Origin: Bacteroidota bacterium
Lineage (GTDB): Bacteria > Bacteroidota > Bacteroidia > Chitinophagales > Chitinophagaceae
DNA length: 11,070 bases
Direction of reading: 5' to 3'
NCBI GenBank assembly: GCA_947447835.1
Contig: CANFLP010000058.1
Location: 1-11,070, forward strand
Below the pieces are notes generated by a model. That model did not search any database. It saw only the letters and a program-made list of their open reading frames with translations, and had not been told where the DNA came from. This document shows positions 1-6,197 of the stretch, in pieces (within the stretch, counting starts at the first letter, position 1; every line of letters begins with the position of its first letter). Position numbers and translations under genes: made by a program.

Positions 1-261
1 AAGATATTTTGTGAAACTATCACAAATAACTATTCTTTCTTTTACCATTTGTCGGTGTCGATCTATTTCAATTTTGTCGGTTTTGAAGTCACGAACTACC
101 GCAGCTAACAGCTCTTCCTTCTTATGCTTCTCGGCAATGCCTTCTCTAATATTTTCTGCAAAAAAACCTAACGTAACCGCCGTGAATAACATTACAAACT
201 CAATAATATATTCAGACCATTTCTTTTTATGTGTTGGGTGGTGTGGGTGATGTACTTCCAT
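1..261 (-). CDS. Partial His-rich single-pass membrane protein, array copy 6 (type B N-terminus)
   Basis: Only the first 87 codons are present; the gene runs off the left edge. The product starts MEVHHPHHPTHKKKWSEY, followed by a membrane segment at about residues 20-36 ending FFAEN, then a charged helix with a conserved D-F-x-x-D and an I-C-D-S motif near residue 80, as in the type B copies. The start is fixed by alignment with five paralogues. It lies 2 bases after the stop of the upstream copy, so it should be the sixth member of the same operon. The first ~50 bases differ from the 2493-3221 copy at only one position, while the sequence after codon 40 is clearly different. The family's function is unknown. 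Type B assignment rests on the N-terminus and the CDS motif, because the diagnostic FNP...KSR block would lie outside the window. Confidence 0.85.
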   Translation of the reverse strand, partial: MEVHHPHHPTHKKKWSEYIIEFVMLFTAVTLGFFAENIREGIAEKHKKEELLAAVVRDFKTDKIEIDRHRQMVKERIVICDSFTKYL

Positions 262-263
262 TT

Positions 264-1034
264 TTATTTTATTTCTTCTTCAATTAATTTTATTAGTTCT
301 GTTGCTTTTTCTTTTTGTGCAATTGCCATTGCTCTATATACAAATAATTGACCAGAGTAATTAAATGAGATATTTGATAACTTTATAAATTCTGTTTGGT
401 TGCCATTTAAGAACTTACTTCCATTTTTTTCTTTTATTGAATTAAGTTTTTCACTTAACAATGTTATAGTTGATCTGCCTTTCAATATATCGCCTGAATA
501 GGTAAACACCTTTGAATACATAAGATCACCTCGCATATCTAAAAAACGATCAAAAGTATGACCACATCCTTCTTCTTGTCCTTTCATTCTAGATTGGCCT
601 TTTATATAATCTTTAATTTTTTCAGTTATTAGCTTGCTTTTAATGAGCCTAAATCCACCTGCATTTTTTAATTGGTCGATAGTCCCATCTGCATATTGTA
701 AAACCACTTCAGTATCAAAGATGTTTTCGCACCATATATACATACTGTCTGCATATTTTTCCATCCATTTGTCTTGATACACAATATCTGTGACTTTAGA
801 TCCACAGTCAGTAACTAATTTCATATTTAACTCCTTGATGCTTATGTCTGCGGAGTCAATTTTCAAATCAGATACTAAACTAACTAAGTAGTCATGTTCC
901 TTATGACGCTCAGTTCGATAATCTAAGTATGATTCAGCTAAAAATCCAGCAAATACTGCTAGAAACAACATCATAAACTCTGATATATATTCTTTCCATT
1001 TTTTTGGGTGATGAGAGTGATGATGTACTTCCAT
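264..1034 (-). CDS. His-rich single-pass membrane protein, array copy 5 (type A)
   Basis: The 256-residue product has the family N-terminus MEVHHHSHHPKKWKEY, a membrane segment at about residues 17-34, and a charged helical body. Type A features are the short His tail without the extra H-K-K and the QLKNAGGFRLI motif at about 121-131, followed by a K-I-x-x-Y helix. The C-terminus keeps the family K-A-x-E-L-I pattern. It is the most divergent copy: the membrane segment ends AESYLDYR where the others read AEN-x-RE, and the region after 150 has extra Cys and Gly residues. Its ATG overlaps the stop of the upstream gene by one base, implying translational coupling. The topology and motif position resemble DUF6090 proteins as I remember them; that is inference. 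No catalytic residues are recognisable. Confidence 0.88.
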   Translation of the reverse strand: MEVHHHSHHPKKWKEYISEFMMLFLAVFAGFLAESYLDYRTERHKEHDYLVSLVSDLKIDSADISIKELNMKLVTDCGSKVTDIVYQDKWMEKYADSMYIWCENIFDTEVVLQYADGTIDQLKNAGGFRLIKSKLITEKIKDYIKGQSRMKGQEEGCGHTFDRFLDMRGDLMYSKVFTYSGDILKGRSTITLLSEKLNSIKEKNGSKFLNGNQTEFIKLSNISFNYSGQLFVYRAMAIAQKEKATELIKLIEEEIK

Positions 1035-1762
1035 TAGTTATACTTTTTATCTATTAGTTTAATTGCCTTATTAGCGTAGAAATCAAGAGAGTCTATGTCA
1101 AATTGAAATCCATGGTATAAATGCTTCCAGTTTAATGTGATGTATTTTACGCGCTTTGCTGCATCTTTATCAAAAGGTTTAATACCTGCTATTTTTGGTA
1201 TTTTTTCAAAATCCACTAATGCCACTTGGTTGTAATACTTTTCCTCAGTCATATACGGCATTTCCTCTTGTAGCTTAAATCTATTGCGGGTTGCTTCATC
1301 TTCAATGGTTTTGTAGTCCATTAAAAAGAAGTTATACTTTGAAATGTAATAAGCTAATTCGGCATTTTCTGCATTTCTAAAGTATCCTTTTGAATCGGCA
1401 TCGGATCTGCTTTTATCATTAGGATTAAAATTCCAGTAACCAAGATGAATGCATAAAAGATTATAATAGGTATTGGCATTTATATCTTTAGGGCTTGCGT
1501 CTAAAATATTTATTAAACTATCACAGGTTTTAAATTTAACAGCGTAGTCACTTTGGTGAAAAGCTAGCTGGTTTAGGTCTCTTTGTAAATCTAATGACAC
1601 AATTTTCATTAATTCTTGCTTCTTTTCATTCTCCGCCAAATGTTCTCTAATATTTTCGGCAAAAAAGCCTAAAGTTACAGCCGTAAATAACATTACGAAC
1701 TCAATTATGTATTCAGACCATTTCTTTTTGTGTGTTGGATGGTGTGGGTGATGTACTTCCAT
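1034..1762 (-). CDS. His-rich single-pass membrane protein, array copy 4 (type B)
   Basis: The 242-residue product begins MEVHHPHHPTHKKKWSEY, identical to the 2493-3221 and 1-261 copies over these 18 residues. The membrane segment is at about 20-36. A charged helix with D-L-x-x-D follows, then TCDSLI at about 79-84, and the type B block at about 109-147: Y-W-x-FNPNDKSR, then A-D-x-K-GYF, EN-A-EL and NFF-x-x-D-Y-K. It ends with the family helix YANKAIKLI. It overlaps both neighbours by one base (TAATG at each end), which fixes the start and indicates coupled translation. Positive residues before the membrane segment suggest a cytoplasmic His-rich N-terminus and an exported C-terminal domain, though this is inference. 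The family's function is unknown. Confidence 0.88.
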   Translation of the reverse strand: MEVHHPHHPTHKKKWSEYIIEFVMLFTAVTLGFFAENIREHLAENEKKQELMKIVSLDLQRDLNQLAFHQSDYAVKFKTCDSLINILDASPKDINANTYYNLLCIHLGYWNFNPNDKSRSDADSKGYFRNAENAELAYYISKYNFFLMDYKTIEDEATRNRFKLQEEMPYMTEEKYYNQVALVDFEKIPKIAGIKPFDKDAAKRVKYITLNWKHLYHGFQFDIDSLDFYANKAIKLIDKKYN

Positions 1763-2493
1763 TATTTATTTTGATTTTTTATTATTTCAGTTGCTTTTTT
1801 TGCATAAAGCTTCATCGAATCTATATCATTTAAATAAATATTATTATTAAAAATAATTTCTGAAATAATGTATTTGGTTTTTAATAATTCCGATTGGACT
1901 ATATTTTTTACTCCAAATGAATCACGTATCTTCGGTTCAGGGTAATGATTTTGAGAAAGAAAAACATTAAAATCAGATATGTATGGAATTTGGTTATTAA
2001 ACTTGTCGATTAATGTTTCTTCGTGCTCCTCAGTATTTTTATAATCATTTTTAAAGAAATTAAATCTAATTATCACATTGGCCAATTCACTGTTTTCTTT
2101 AGTGTAAAAATATCCATTGGACTCCGCTTCGATCCTGCTTTTTTCTTCAGGATTAAAAAACCACCATCCTTTTATTACACCTAATCCATGATAATATTGA
2201 TTTTGACTAATTGCATTATGATCTCCTTCAAAATATTTTAATAACTTGTTACACATATCTAATTTTTCTTTCGCAAAATTCTCATGATATATTAGTTGAT
2301 CTAAGTCTTTATTAAAATCTTGACTCACTATTTCTAAAAGTTCTTTCTTCTTGTTTTGTTCAGAAAGATGTTCTCTTATGTTTTCGGCAATAAATCCCAT
2401 GCTAACAGCCAGAAAAATCATTAAACCTTCTAACAGGTATTCTTTCCAAGGTTTTTCTTTATGAGCTAAATGTGGGTGGTGATGTACTTCCAT
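1762..2493 (-). CDS. His-rich single-pass membrane protein, array copy 3 (type B, divergent N-terminus)
   Basis: The 243-residue product has a variant start, MEVHHHPHLAHKEKPWKEY, mixing type A-like HHH with the longer type B tail. The membrane segment at about 21-37 reads LMIFLAVSMGFIAEN. The body is clearly type B: D-F-x-x-D at 59-63, C-N-K-LL near 81, then WWFFNPEEKSR, E-A-E-x-x-GYF, ENSEL and FNFF-x-x-DYK at about 110-152, and a C-terminal YAKKATEII helix. Its ATG overlaps the upstream stop by one base, and its own stop overlaps the next ATG in the same way. Its 5' end is less similar to the other type B copies than those are to each other, so it was probably left out of whatever keeps their 5' ends alike. 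Function unknown. Confidence 0.88.
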   Translation of the reverse strand: MEVHHHPHLAHKEKPWKEYLLEGLMIFLAVSMGFIAENIREHLSEQNKKKELLEIVSQDFNKDLDQLIYHENFAKEKLDMCNKLLKYFEGDHNAISQNQYYHGLGVIKGWWFFNPEEKSRIEAESNGYFYTKENSELANVIIRFNFFKNDYKNTEEHEETLIDKFNNQIPYISDFNVFLSQNHYPEPKIRDSFGVKNIVQSELLKTKYIISEIIFNNNIYLNDIDSMKLYAKKATEIIKNQNK

Positions 2494-3221
2494 TATTTAT
2501 ATTCTTTGTTTATTACTTCAATTGCTTTTTTAGCATATACTGTCATTGAGTCAATATTCATAATGTATATATCACTACATAATTTTAACATCGAATATTG
2601 ATAATTCATTTTTATTGCAGTAGCAGGACTAATTTTCTTGATGCCTATTTTACTAGGAATGTCGATGCCAGGGAATCTTAATTGTTTATCTAATAAACCA
2701 TGTTCAGTAAAGTTTGGAAGCTCTCCAATAATTGCTTTATCAGCTTCATTTTCAAACGCCTCCATATCTTTTAAATCCGTTTTGAAGAAATTGAATTTAG
2801 AAATATAGAAGTTTAATTCAGAATTCTCTTTTTCGGAGAAGTATCCTTTTGCTTCAGCTTCATTTCTGCTTTTTTCATTTGGATTAAAATGCCACCACCA
2901 TATTGTTTTTAAGAAAAGCTCATAATATTTTTTTTGATCAATTTTAGATTGATCTCCGTTGTTAATTGCAATTAAGCTATCACAATTCTTTATTTTCTCC
3001 TGACCAAAATTTTTGTGAAACTCAAATTGTTTCAAGTCCGTTTCCAAATCACGTGCAACTGTTTGAAGCAGCTCTTTCTTTTTCTCCTTTTCAGACATAT
3101 GCTCTCTTACATTCTCCGCAAAAAAGCCAAGTGTTACAGCTGTGAATAACATTACAAACTCTACAAGGTATTCAGACCATTTCTTTTTGTGTGTTGGGTG
3201 GTGTGGGTGATGTACTTCCAT
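2493..3221 (-). CDS. His-rich single-pass membrane protein, array copy 2 (type B)
   Basis: The 242-residue product starts MEVHHPHHPTHKKKWSEY. The membrane segment is at about 20-36 (FVMLFTAVTLGFFAEN). A strongly charged helix follows, with DLETD at 58-62 and NCDSLI at 79-84. The type B block lies at about 108-147: WWW-x-FNPNEKSR, E-A-E-A-K-GYF, ENSEL, and FNFF-x-x-D. The C-terminal helix is YAKKAIEVI. The start is 8 bases after the stop of the first gene in the array, the widest gap in the operon, and the far end overlaps the next copy by one base. Conserved aromatic, Asn-Pro and Glu residues suggest a folded domain and not only a coiled coil. No known enzymatic motif is visible. Confidence 0.88.
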   Translation of the reverse strand: MEVHHPHHPTHKKKWSEYLVEFVMLFTAVTLGFFAENVREHMSEKEKKKELLQTVARDLETDLKQFEFHKNFGQEKIKNCDSLIAINNGDQSKIDQKKYYELFLKTIWWWHFNPNEKSRNEAEAKGYFSEKENSELNFYISKFNFFKTDLKDMEAFENEADKAIIGELPNFTEHGLLDKQLRFPGIDIPSKIGIKKISPATAIKMNYQYSMLKLCSDIYIMNIDSMTVYAKKAIEVINKEYK

Positions 3222-3229
3222 AATAGGTA

Positions 3230-3988
3230 TTAATTTTTAAATACAGGTATTACTGTGGTTTTGTCATTAAGTGAAAATTCTTTTTTTAAATCCAAGATCA
3301 ATTCTTTTGCTTTTTCATTTAGTTTGGCTACAAATGGAGTTCTAACATTCTTCATTGAATTTCTAATATGATTTAATCTATTAGCATATTCAGTTAATAC
3401 TAATTTATCAGTTGTCATTAATTTTGCATTATTCGTTATCTCGCCTGTGACTGTATTGATATAATATTTTTGATCAAATATTGAATACGAGCGTTCTCTA
3501 GCTTTTAGCTTTAGTTCTTCTAATGTTACCCCCAAATTTTTTGTTACTTCGGATAGTTCCCAATATTCAGATATCTTATTACTTATCTCCTGATTTTCTA
3601 TCATTCGCATACCACCTGAATTCTTCAATTGAGAGGAAGTACGTTCATTTAGACTAAGACGTAGATTTCCAAGTGTCTTTAAATTTGCTCTATATATATA
3701 TTTAATGGCGCTGTCACTCCATACATTATTTATGATCACATTATTAACAGTGTCTATTTTACTAATTTGAATATTATCATAGGCTTCTAATGTGTTTAAC
3801 ATTGAAGTATCTTTCTTTAAATCTTCGTACAAACTTTGCATATATTGTTTTTCCCTATGGCTTTCAACCATCTCTTCTCTTTTGTTTTCTGCAAAAAAAC
3901 CAAGTGTAACTGCCAAGAATAACATAAAAAACTCTGAAATATATTCCTTCCATTTTTTGGGATGGTGTGTGTGATGATGTACTTCCAT
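3230..3988 (-). CDS. His-rich single-pass membrane protein, array copy 1 (type A), first gene of the operon
   Basis: The 252-residue product starts MEVHHHTHHPKKWKEY. The membrane segment at about 17-34 reads FFMLFLAVTLGFFAEN. A charged helix with D-L-x-x-D at 56-60 and a helical domain follow. The type A motif QLKNSGGMRMI is at 120-130, followed by ISNKISEYWE, a pattern I recall from DUF6090-type Bacteroidota membrane proteins (inference). A KA-x-ELI helix lies at about 226-231, and a short tail reaching residue 252 is unique to this copy. It is first in the six-gene operon, so the operon promoter should lie in 3989-4289, which also holds a candidate operator dyad. The start is fixed by the five paralogues. 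The substrate or partner is unknown. Confidence 0.88.
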   Translation of the reverse strand: MEVHHHTHHPKKWKEYISEFFMLFLAVTLGFFAENKREEMVESHREKQYMQSLYEDLKKDTSMLNTLEAYDNIQISKIDTVNNVIINNVWSDSAIKYIYRANLKTLGNLRLSLNERTSSQLKNSGGMRMIENQEISNKISEYWELSEVTKNLGVTLEELKLKARERSYSIFDQKYYINTVTGEITNNAKLMTTDKLVLTEYANRLNHIRNSMKNVRTPFVAKLNEKAKELILDLKKEFSLNDKTTVIPVFKN

Positions 3989-4077
3989 TATAATTTATTT
4001 ATATGTGATTTTAATCTAGTAATTGAACATTTAAGATATACCTAGCATTGCTTATTGTCTAGTATCAATCCACTCTC

Positions 4078-4106
4078 TTTGTTCCTAAATAGCAAAAGGG
4101 AACATA
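4078..4106. promoter_or_regulatory. Candidate operator dyad, copy 1
   Basis: TGTTCC at 4080-4085 and GGAACA at 4099-4104 form an inverted repeat with a 13-base spacer. The right part, GCAAAAGGGAACATA (4092-4106), is identical to 8076-8090, and the left TTTGTTCC (4078-4085) is identical to 8062-8069. It lies about 90 bases upstream of the His-rich operon start and about 185 bases upstream of the cytochrome start, so it could serve either. Half-site centres are 19 bases apart, close to two helical turns, which would suit a dimeric regulator. The regulator is unknown. Confidence 0.5.
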
Positions 4107-4110
4107 TTTT

Positions 4111-4134
4111 GGCCTAAAATGGAACAAATAGGCC
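4111..4134. repeat. Inverted repeat GGCCTA / TAGGCC
   Basis: GGCCTA at 4111-4116 pairs perfectly with TAGGCC at 4129-4134 across a 12-base loop that contains a GGAACA half-site. On the plus strand it is followed by GTTTTT, so it looks a little like a terminator, but no plus-strand gene precedes it. On the minus strand it would lie in or before the leader of the His-rich operon. It could be an extra regulator site or chance. Confidence 0.35.
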
Positions 4135-4289
4135 GTTTTTGAGGTCTTTTCAATGCATTTTGTATTTTCCGAAAAGCCTAAATTTTTCAAATAACATTTT
4201 TAATTGCTTAAGGTAAATTTAAGGTCTAAGATAATGAGTATTAGAACTTTGCAGATTTTAACATAATTTAATTGTACAAAATGTAAACT

Positions 4290-4760
4290 ATGCAAATAAA
4301 AAGAACGCTTATCATAACTTCATTAGTTGCGATTGTGGCACTAGCTTCACAATCGTTTAGTTATGTTGCTCAAAAACCTCCAGGAGTGCTTAAAAATATT
4401 AAAGCGTTTCCGGCAAGTATGACTTATAGAGAGGTAGATCATCAAATGGATATTTTTAAAGTTTCATTAGGTGTAAAATGTAATTATTGTCATGCACAAA
4501 CTAAAGAGAGTGCTCCTAAATTAGATATGGCGAATGATGATAATCCAAAAAAAGATATTGCACGTGATATGATTAGAATGACGCGTGATTTGAATGAGAA
4601 GTATATGGCAAAACTATCACACACCGATCCAGAACCTTTGCAAGTTGTTACTTGTAATACCTGCCATCGAGGTGCTGCAAAGCCATCAGATAAGGTAGTG
4701 ATGGAAGAGCATCGTCCTTTTTCTCCACAAGGACCGCCCCCACCGCCTCCAACTAAATAG
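4290..4760 (+). CDS. Exported diheme c-type cytochrome (reaction-centre cytochrome subunit-like)
   Basis: This 156-residue electron carrier has an N-terminal signal (K/R-containing start, hydrophobic stretch about 7-20) and two covalent heme sites, CNYCH at 64-68 and CNTCH at 122-126. Each heme site follows a helix with candidate axial methionines (M53 before the first; M94 or M97 in ARDMIRMTRDLN before the second). The pattern 'LGVKCNYCH ... ARDMIRMTRDLN ... CNTCHRG' matches what I know of the photosynthetic reaction-centre cytochrome c subunit family (PF02276). Members occur as stand-alone proteins in non-photosynthetic Bacteroidota and Acidobacteria. With only two hemes it is about half of the tetraheme subunit. 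There is no lipobox Cys, so it should be soluble in the periplasm or signal-anchored. The tail ends in six consecutive prolines (149-154). It is monocistronic, closed by a strong terminator. The electron donor and acceptor are unknown. Confidence 0.9.
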   Translation: MQIKRTLIITSLVAIVALASQSFSYVAQKPPGVLKNIKAFPASMTYREVDHQMDIFKVSLGVKCNYCHAQTKESAPKLDMANDDNPKKDIARDMIRMTRDLNEKYMAKLSHTDPEPLQVVTCNTCHRGAAKPSDKVVMEEHRPFSPQGPPPPPPTK

Positions 4761-4784
4761 TATTCAATATTTTAAATTTATTAT

Positions 4785-4818
4785 AAAACCACCCGTCATT
4801 AACGAGGGTGGTTTTTTT
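4785..4818 (+). terminator. Rho-independent terminator of the cytochrome gene
   Basis: A perfect 10-base-pair stem, AAAACCACCC (4785-4794) with GGGTGGTTTT (4806-4815), has an 11-base loop and runs into a seven-T tract (4812-4818). It starts 25 bases after the cytochrome stop and ends 41 bases before the next start, so it separates the cytochrome from the oxidoreductase pair. The flanking A and T runs would also let it work on the minus strand. Confidence 0.9.
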
Positions 4819-4858
4819 GTGAAACTTAAGTATATTTAAATAGCCTAAAAATTGCCAC

Positions 4859-6169
4859 ATGAAACAACGTAGAGATTTTATAAAACAAATGTCTTTAGCT
4901 TCTGCTGCACTTATCGCAACACCTAGTTTTGCCCGAAGTAGTATTTTTTCATCGGATATAATAAGAGTTGCAACCATTGGTGTTAATGGAATGGGCTGGT
5001 CTAATACTATGGCTGCGATTAAAGTAAATAACGTGCAAGTTGTTGCATTATGCGATATAGACGCATCGGTATTGAATAAAAGAAAAGAAGAGCTATTATT
5101 GAAACAACCAAGTGTAAAGAAAATTGATACTTATGTTGATTATCAAAAAATATTGGATCGTAAAGATATTGATGTTGTAATTGTTGGTACGCCAGATCAT
5201 TGGCATGCATTACAAATGATAAATTCATGTTCGGCTGGCAAGCATGTTTACGTTGAAAAGCCATGTGGAAATTCAATTGGCGAATGCAATGAAATGATCA
5301 ATGCAAAAAATAGGTATAATAGTATAGTGCAAGTTGGTCAGTGGCAAAGAAGTCAAAAACATTTTATGGACGCGTTAGACTTTGTACATTCAGGTCAACT
5401 TGGTAATATTAGAACAACTAAAGTGTGGTGCTATCAAGGATGGATGAGACCTCAGCCAGTTGTTGCAGATAGCACGGTTCCAGATTATATAGACTACGCA
5501 AGATGGCTGGGCCCAGCACCAACAAGAACATTTAACACCAGCCGTTTTCATTTTCACTTTAGATGGTTTTGGGATTATGCAGGTGGATTAATGACAGACT
5601 GGGGAGTGCATTTATTGGATTATGCTGTACAGGGAATGAAAGCAGAAAATCCAATTTCAGTTAGTGCACTTGGTGGCAAATTTGCCTATCCCGAGTTAGC
5701 TGAAGAAACGCCTGACACGCTTACTGCTTTATATGAATTTGATAAATTCAATTTAGTATGGGATTCGGCAATGGGTATTGATAATGGTTCTTATAACAGA
5801 GATCATGGAATAGCTTTTATTGGAAACAATGGAACTTTAATATTGGATAGAGGTGGATGGGAGGTGATAGAAGAAAGACAATCATTAAATAAAGTTGTAA
5901 AGCCTTTACAAAAAGTGGAAGACAATGGAGTAGAACTACATTGGGAAAATTTTATAAGTGCTATTAGAAATAACAAACCTAAATCATTGCATTGCACTAT
6001 CGAAGACGGTGCGCATATTGCAACTGTAGCTCAAATGGGGAATATTGCATATAGATCAGGCAAGAAAATAAGTTGGGATGAATCCAATAAAAAATTTACG
6101 GATGCATCTATACAAAATGAATACTACATGAAGTCCTACCATAATGGGTATACCTTACCAAAATTTTAA
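4859..6169 (+). CDS. Tat-exported Gfo/Idh/MocA family oxidoreductase
   Basis: The 436-residue product is a NAD(P)-dependent dehydrogenase-fold protein. It begins with a twin-arginine signal (RRDFIK at 4-9, hydrophobic 11-25, cleavage likely after SFA at 23-25), so it should be exported folded with its cofactor. The Rossmann domain starts at about 35 with G-V-N-G-M-G (41-46) and an Asp at the end of strand 2 (CDID, 66-69), which would favour NAD over NADP. The family EKP motif is at 133-135, after TPDHWHALQ. The C-terminal domain has GGLMTDWGVHLLD at 242-254, with the family catalytic-type Asp and His at 247 and 251. The FRWFWDYAGG region is typical of the Tat-type Bacteroidota subgroup, some of which use NAD for glycoside cleavage (GH109). 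The substrate cannot be told. The start is fixed by the Tat motif. The next gene follows after 28 bases and is probably in the same operon. Confidence 0.9.
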   Translation: MKQRRDFIKQMSLASAALIATPSFARSSIFSSDIIRVATIGVNGMGWSNTMAAIKVNNVQVVALCDIDASVLNKRKEELLLKQPSVKKIDTYVDYQKILDRKDIDVVIVGTPDHWHALQMINSCSAGKHVYVEKPCGNSIGECNEMINAKNRYNSIVQVGQWQRSQKHFMDALDFVHSGQLGNIRTTKVWCYQGWMRPQPVVADSTVPDYIDYARWLGPAPTRTFNTSRFHFHFRWFWDYAGGLMTDWGVHLLDYAVQGMKAENPISVSALGGKFAYPELAEETPDTLTALYEFDKFNLVWDSAMGIDNGSYNRDHGIAFIGNNGTLILDRGGWEVIEERQSLNKVVKPLQKVEDNGVELHWENFISAIRNNKPKSLHCTIEDGAHIATVAQMGNIAYRSGKKISWDESNKKFTDASIQNEYYMKSYHNGYTLPKF

Positions 6170-6197
6170 TTTCTTTAAAAATTAACATCACACTACT

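Larger units (their letters stand above)
1..3988 (-). repeat. Tandem array of six paralogous His-rich membrane protein genes
   Basis: Six head-to-tail genes share the N-terminal plan MEVHH / W-x-EY / single membrane segment / A-E-(N/S). Order in transcription is A, B, B, B, A, B (the last inferred). Spacers are 8 bases, then three one-base TAATG overlaps, then 2 bases. Protein bodies are strongly diverged both between and within types, so the duplications are old. In contrast, the 49 bases ending at 261, 1762 and 3221 differ at only one or two positions. There is no terminator, transposase or flanking direct repeat inside the array, and its 3' end is outside the window. Confidence 0.9.
3989..4289. 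other. Divergent intergenic region between the His-rich operon and the cytochrome gene
   Basis: This 301-base stretch holds no gene and should carry the promoters of both flanking transcription units. It contains a dyad TGTTCC-N13-GGAACA (4080-4104), a third GGAACA half-site at 4121-4126 exactly 22 bases after the previous one, and a GGCCTA/TAGGCC stem (4111-4134). A weaker bulged inverted repeat, AGGTCTTTTC / GAAAAGCCT, lies at 4142-4151 and 4171-4179. GAACTTTG at 4244-4251 is a partial match to the Bacteroidota -7 element TAnnTTTG and would give a leader of about 30 bases to the cytochrome gene, but I see no good -33 TTG at the right distance. Promoter placement is therefore uncertain. Confidence 0.6.

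Noticed and set aside
11..250. Plus-strand open frame of 79 codons
   Set aside because: It is the antisense of the partial His-rich gene (1-261 minus), whose protein aligns with five paralogues. A similar plus-strand frame at 3792-3974 is antisense of the array's first copy for the same reason.
1..3988. Array as a mobile element, CRISPR-like repeat or antigen-switching cassette set
   Set aside because: No transposase, integrase, flanking repeats or silent promoterless cassettes are visible; every complete copy is an intact gene with its own start and stop.
4142..4179. Bulged inverted repeat AGGTCTTTTC / GAAAAGCCT as a terminator or riboswitch
   Set aside because: The loop is long, the stem is bulged and AT-rich, there is no upstream gene on the plus strand, and no known riboswitch core is visible.
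4753..4977. Minus-strand open frame across the cytochrome terminator
   Set aside because: It overlaps a clear terminator and the Tat signal region of the oxidoreductase and has no family features.
5019..5276. Minus-strand frames inside the two oxidoreductase genes (also 5803-5997, 6443-6676, 7072-7272)
   Set aside because: All are antisense to well-supported coding sequence with family motifs and have no start context or similarity of their own.
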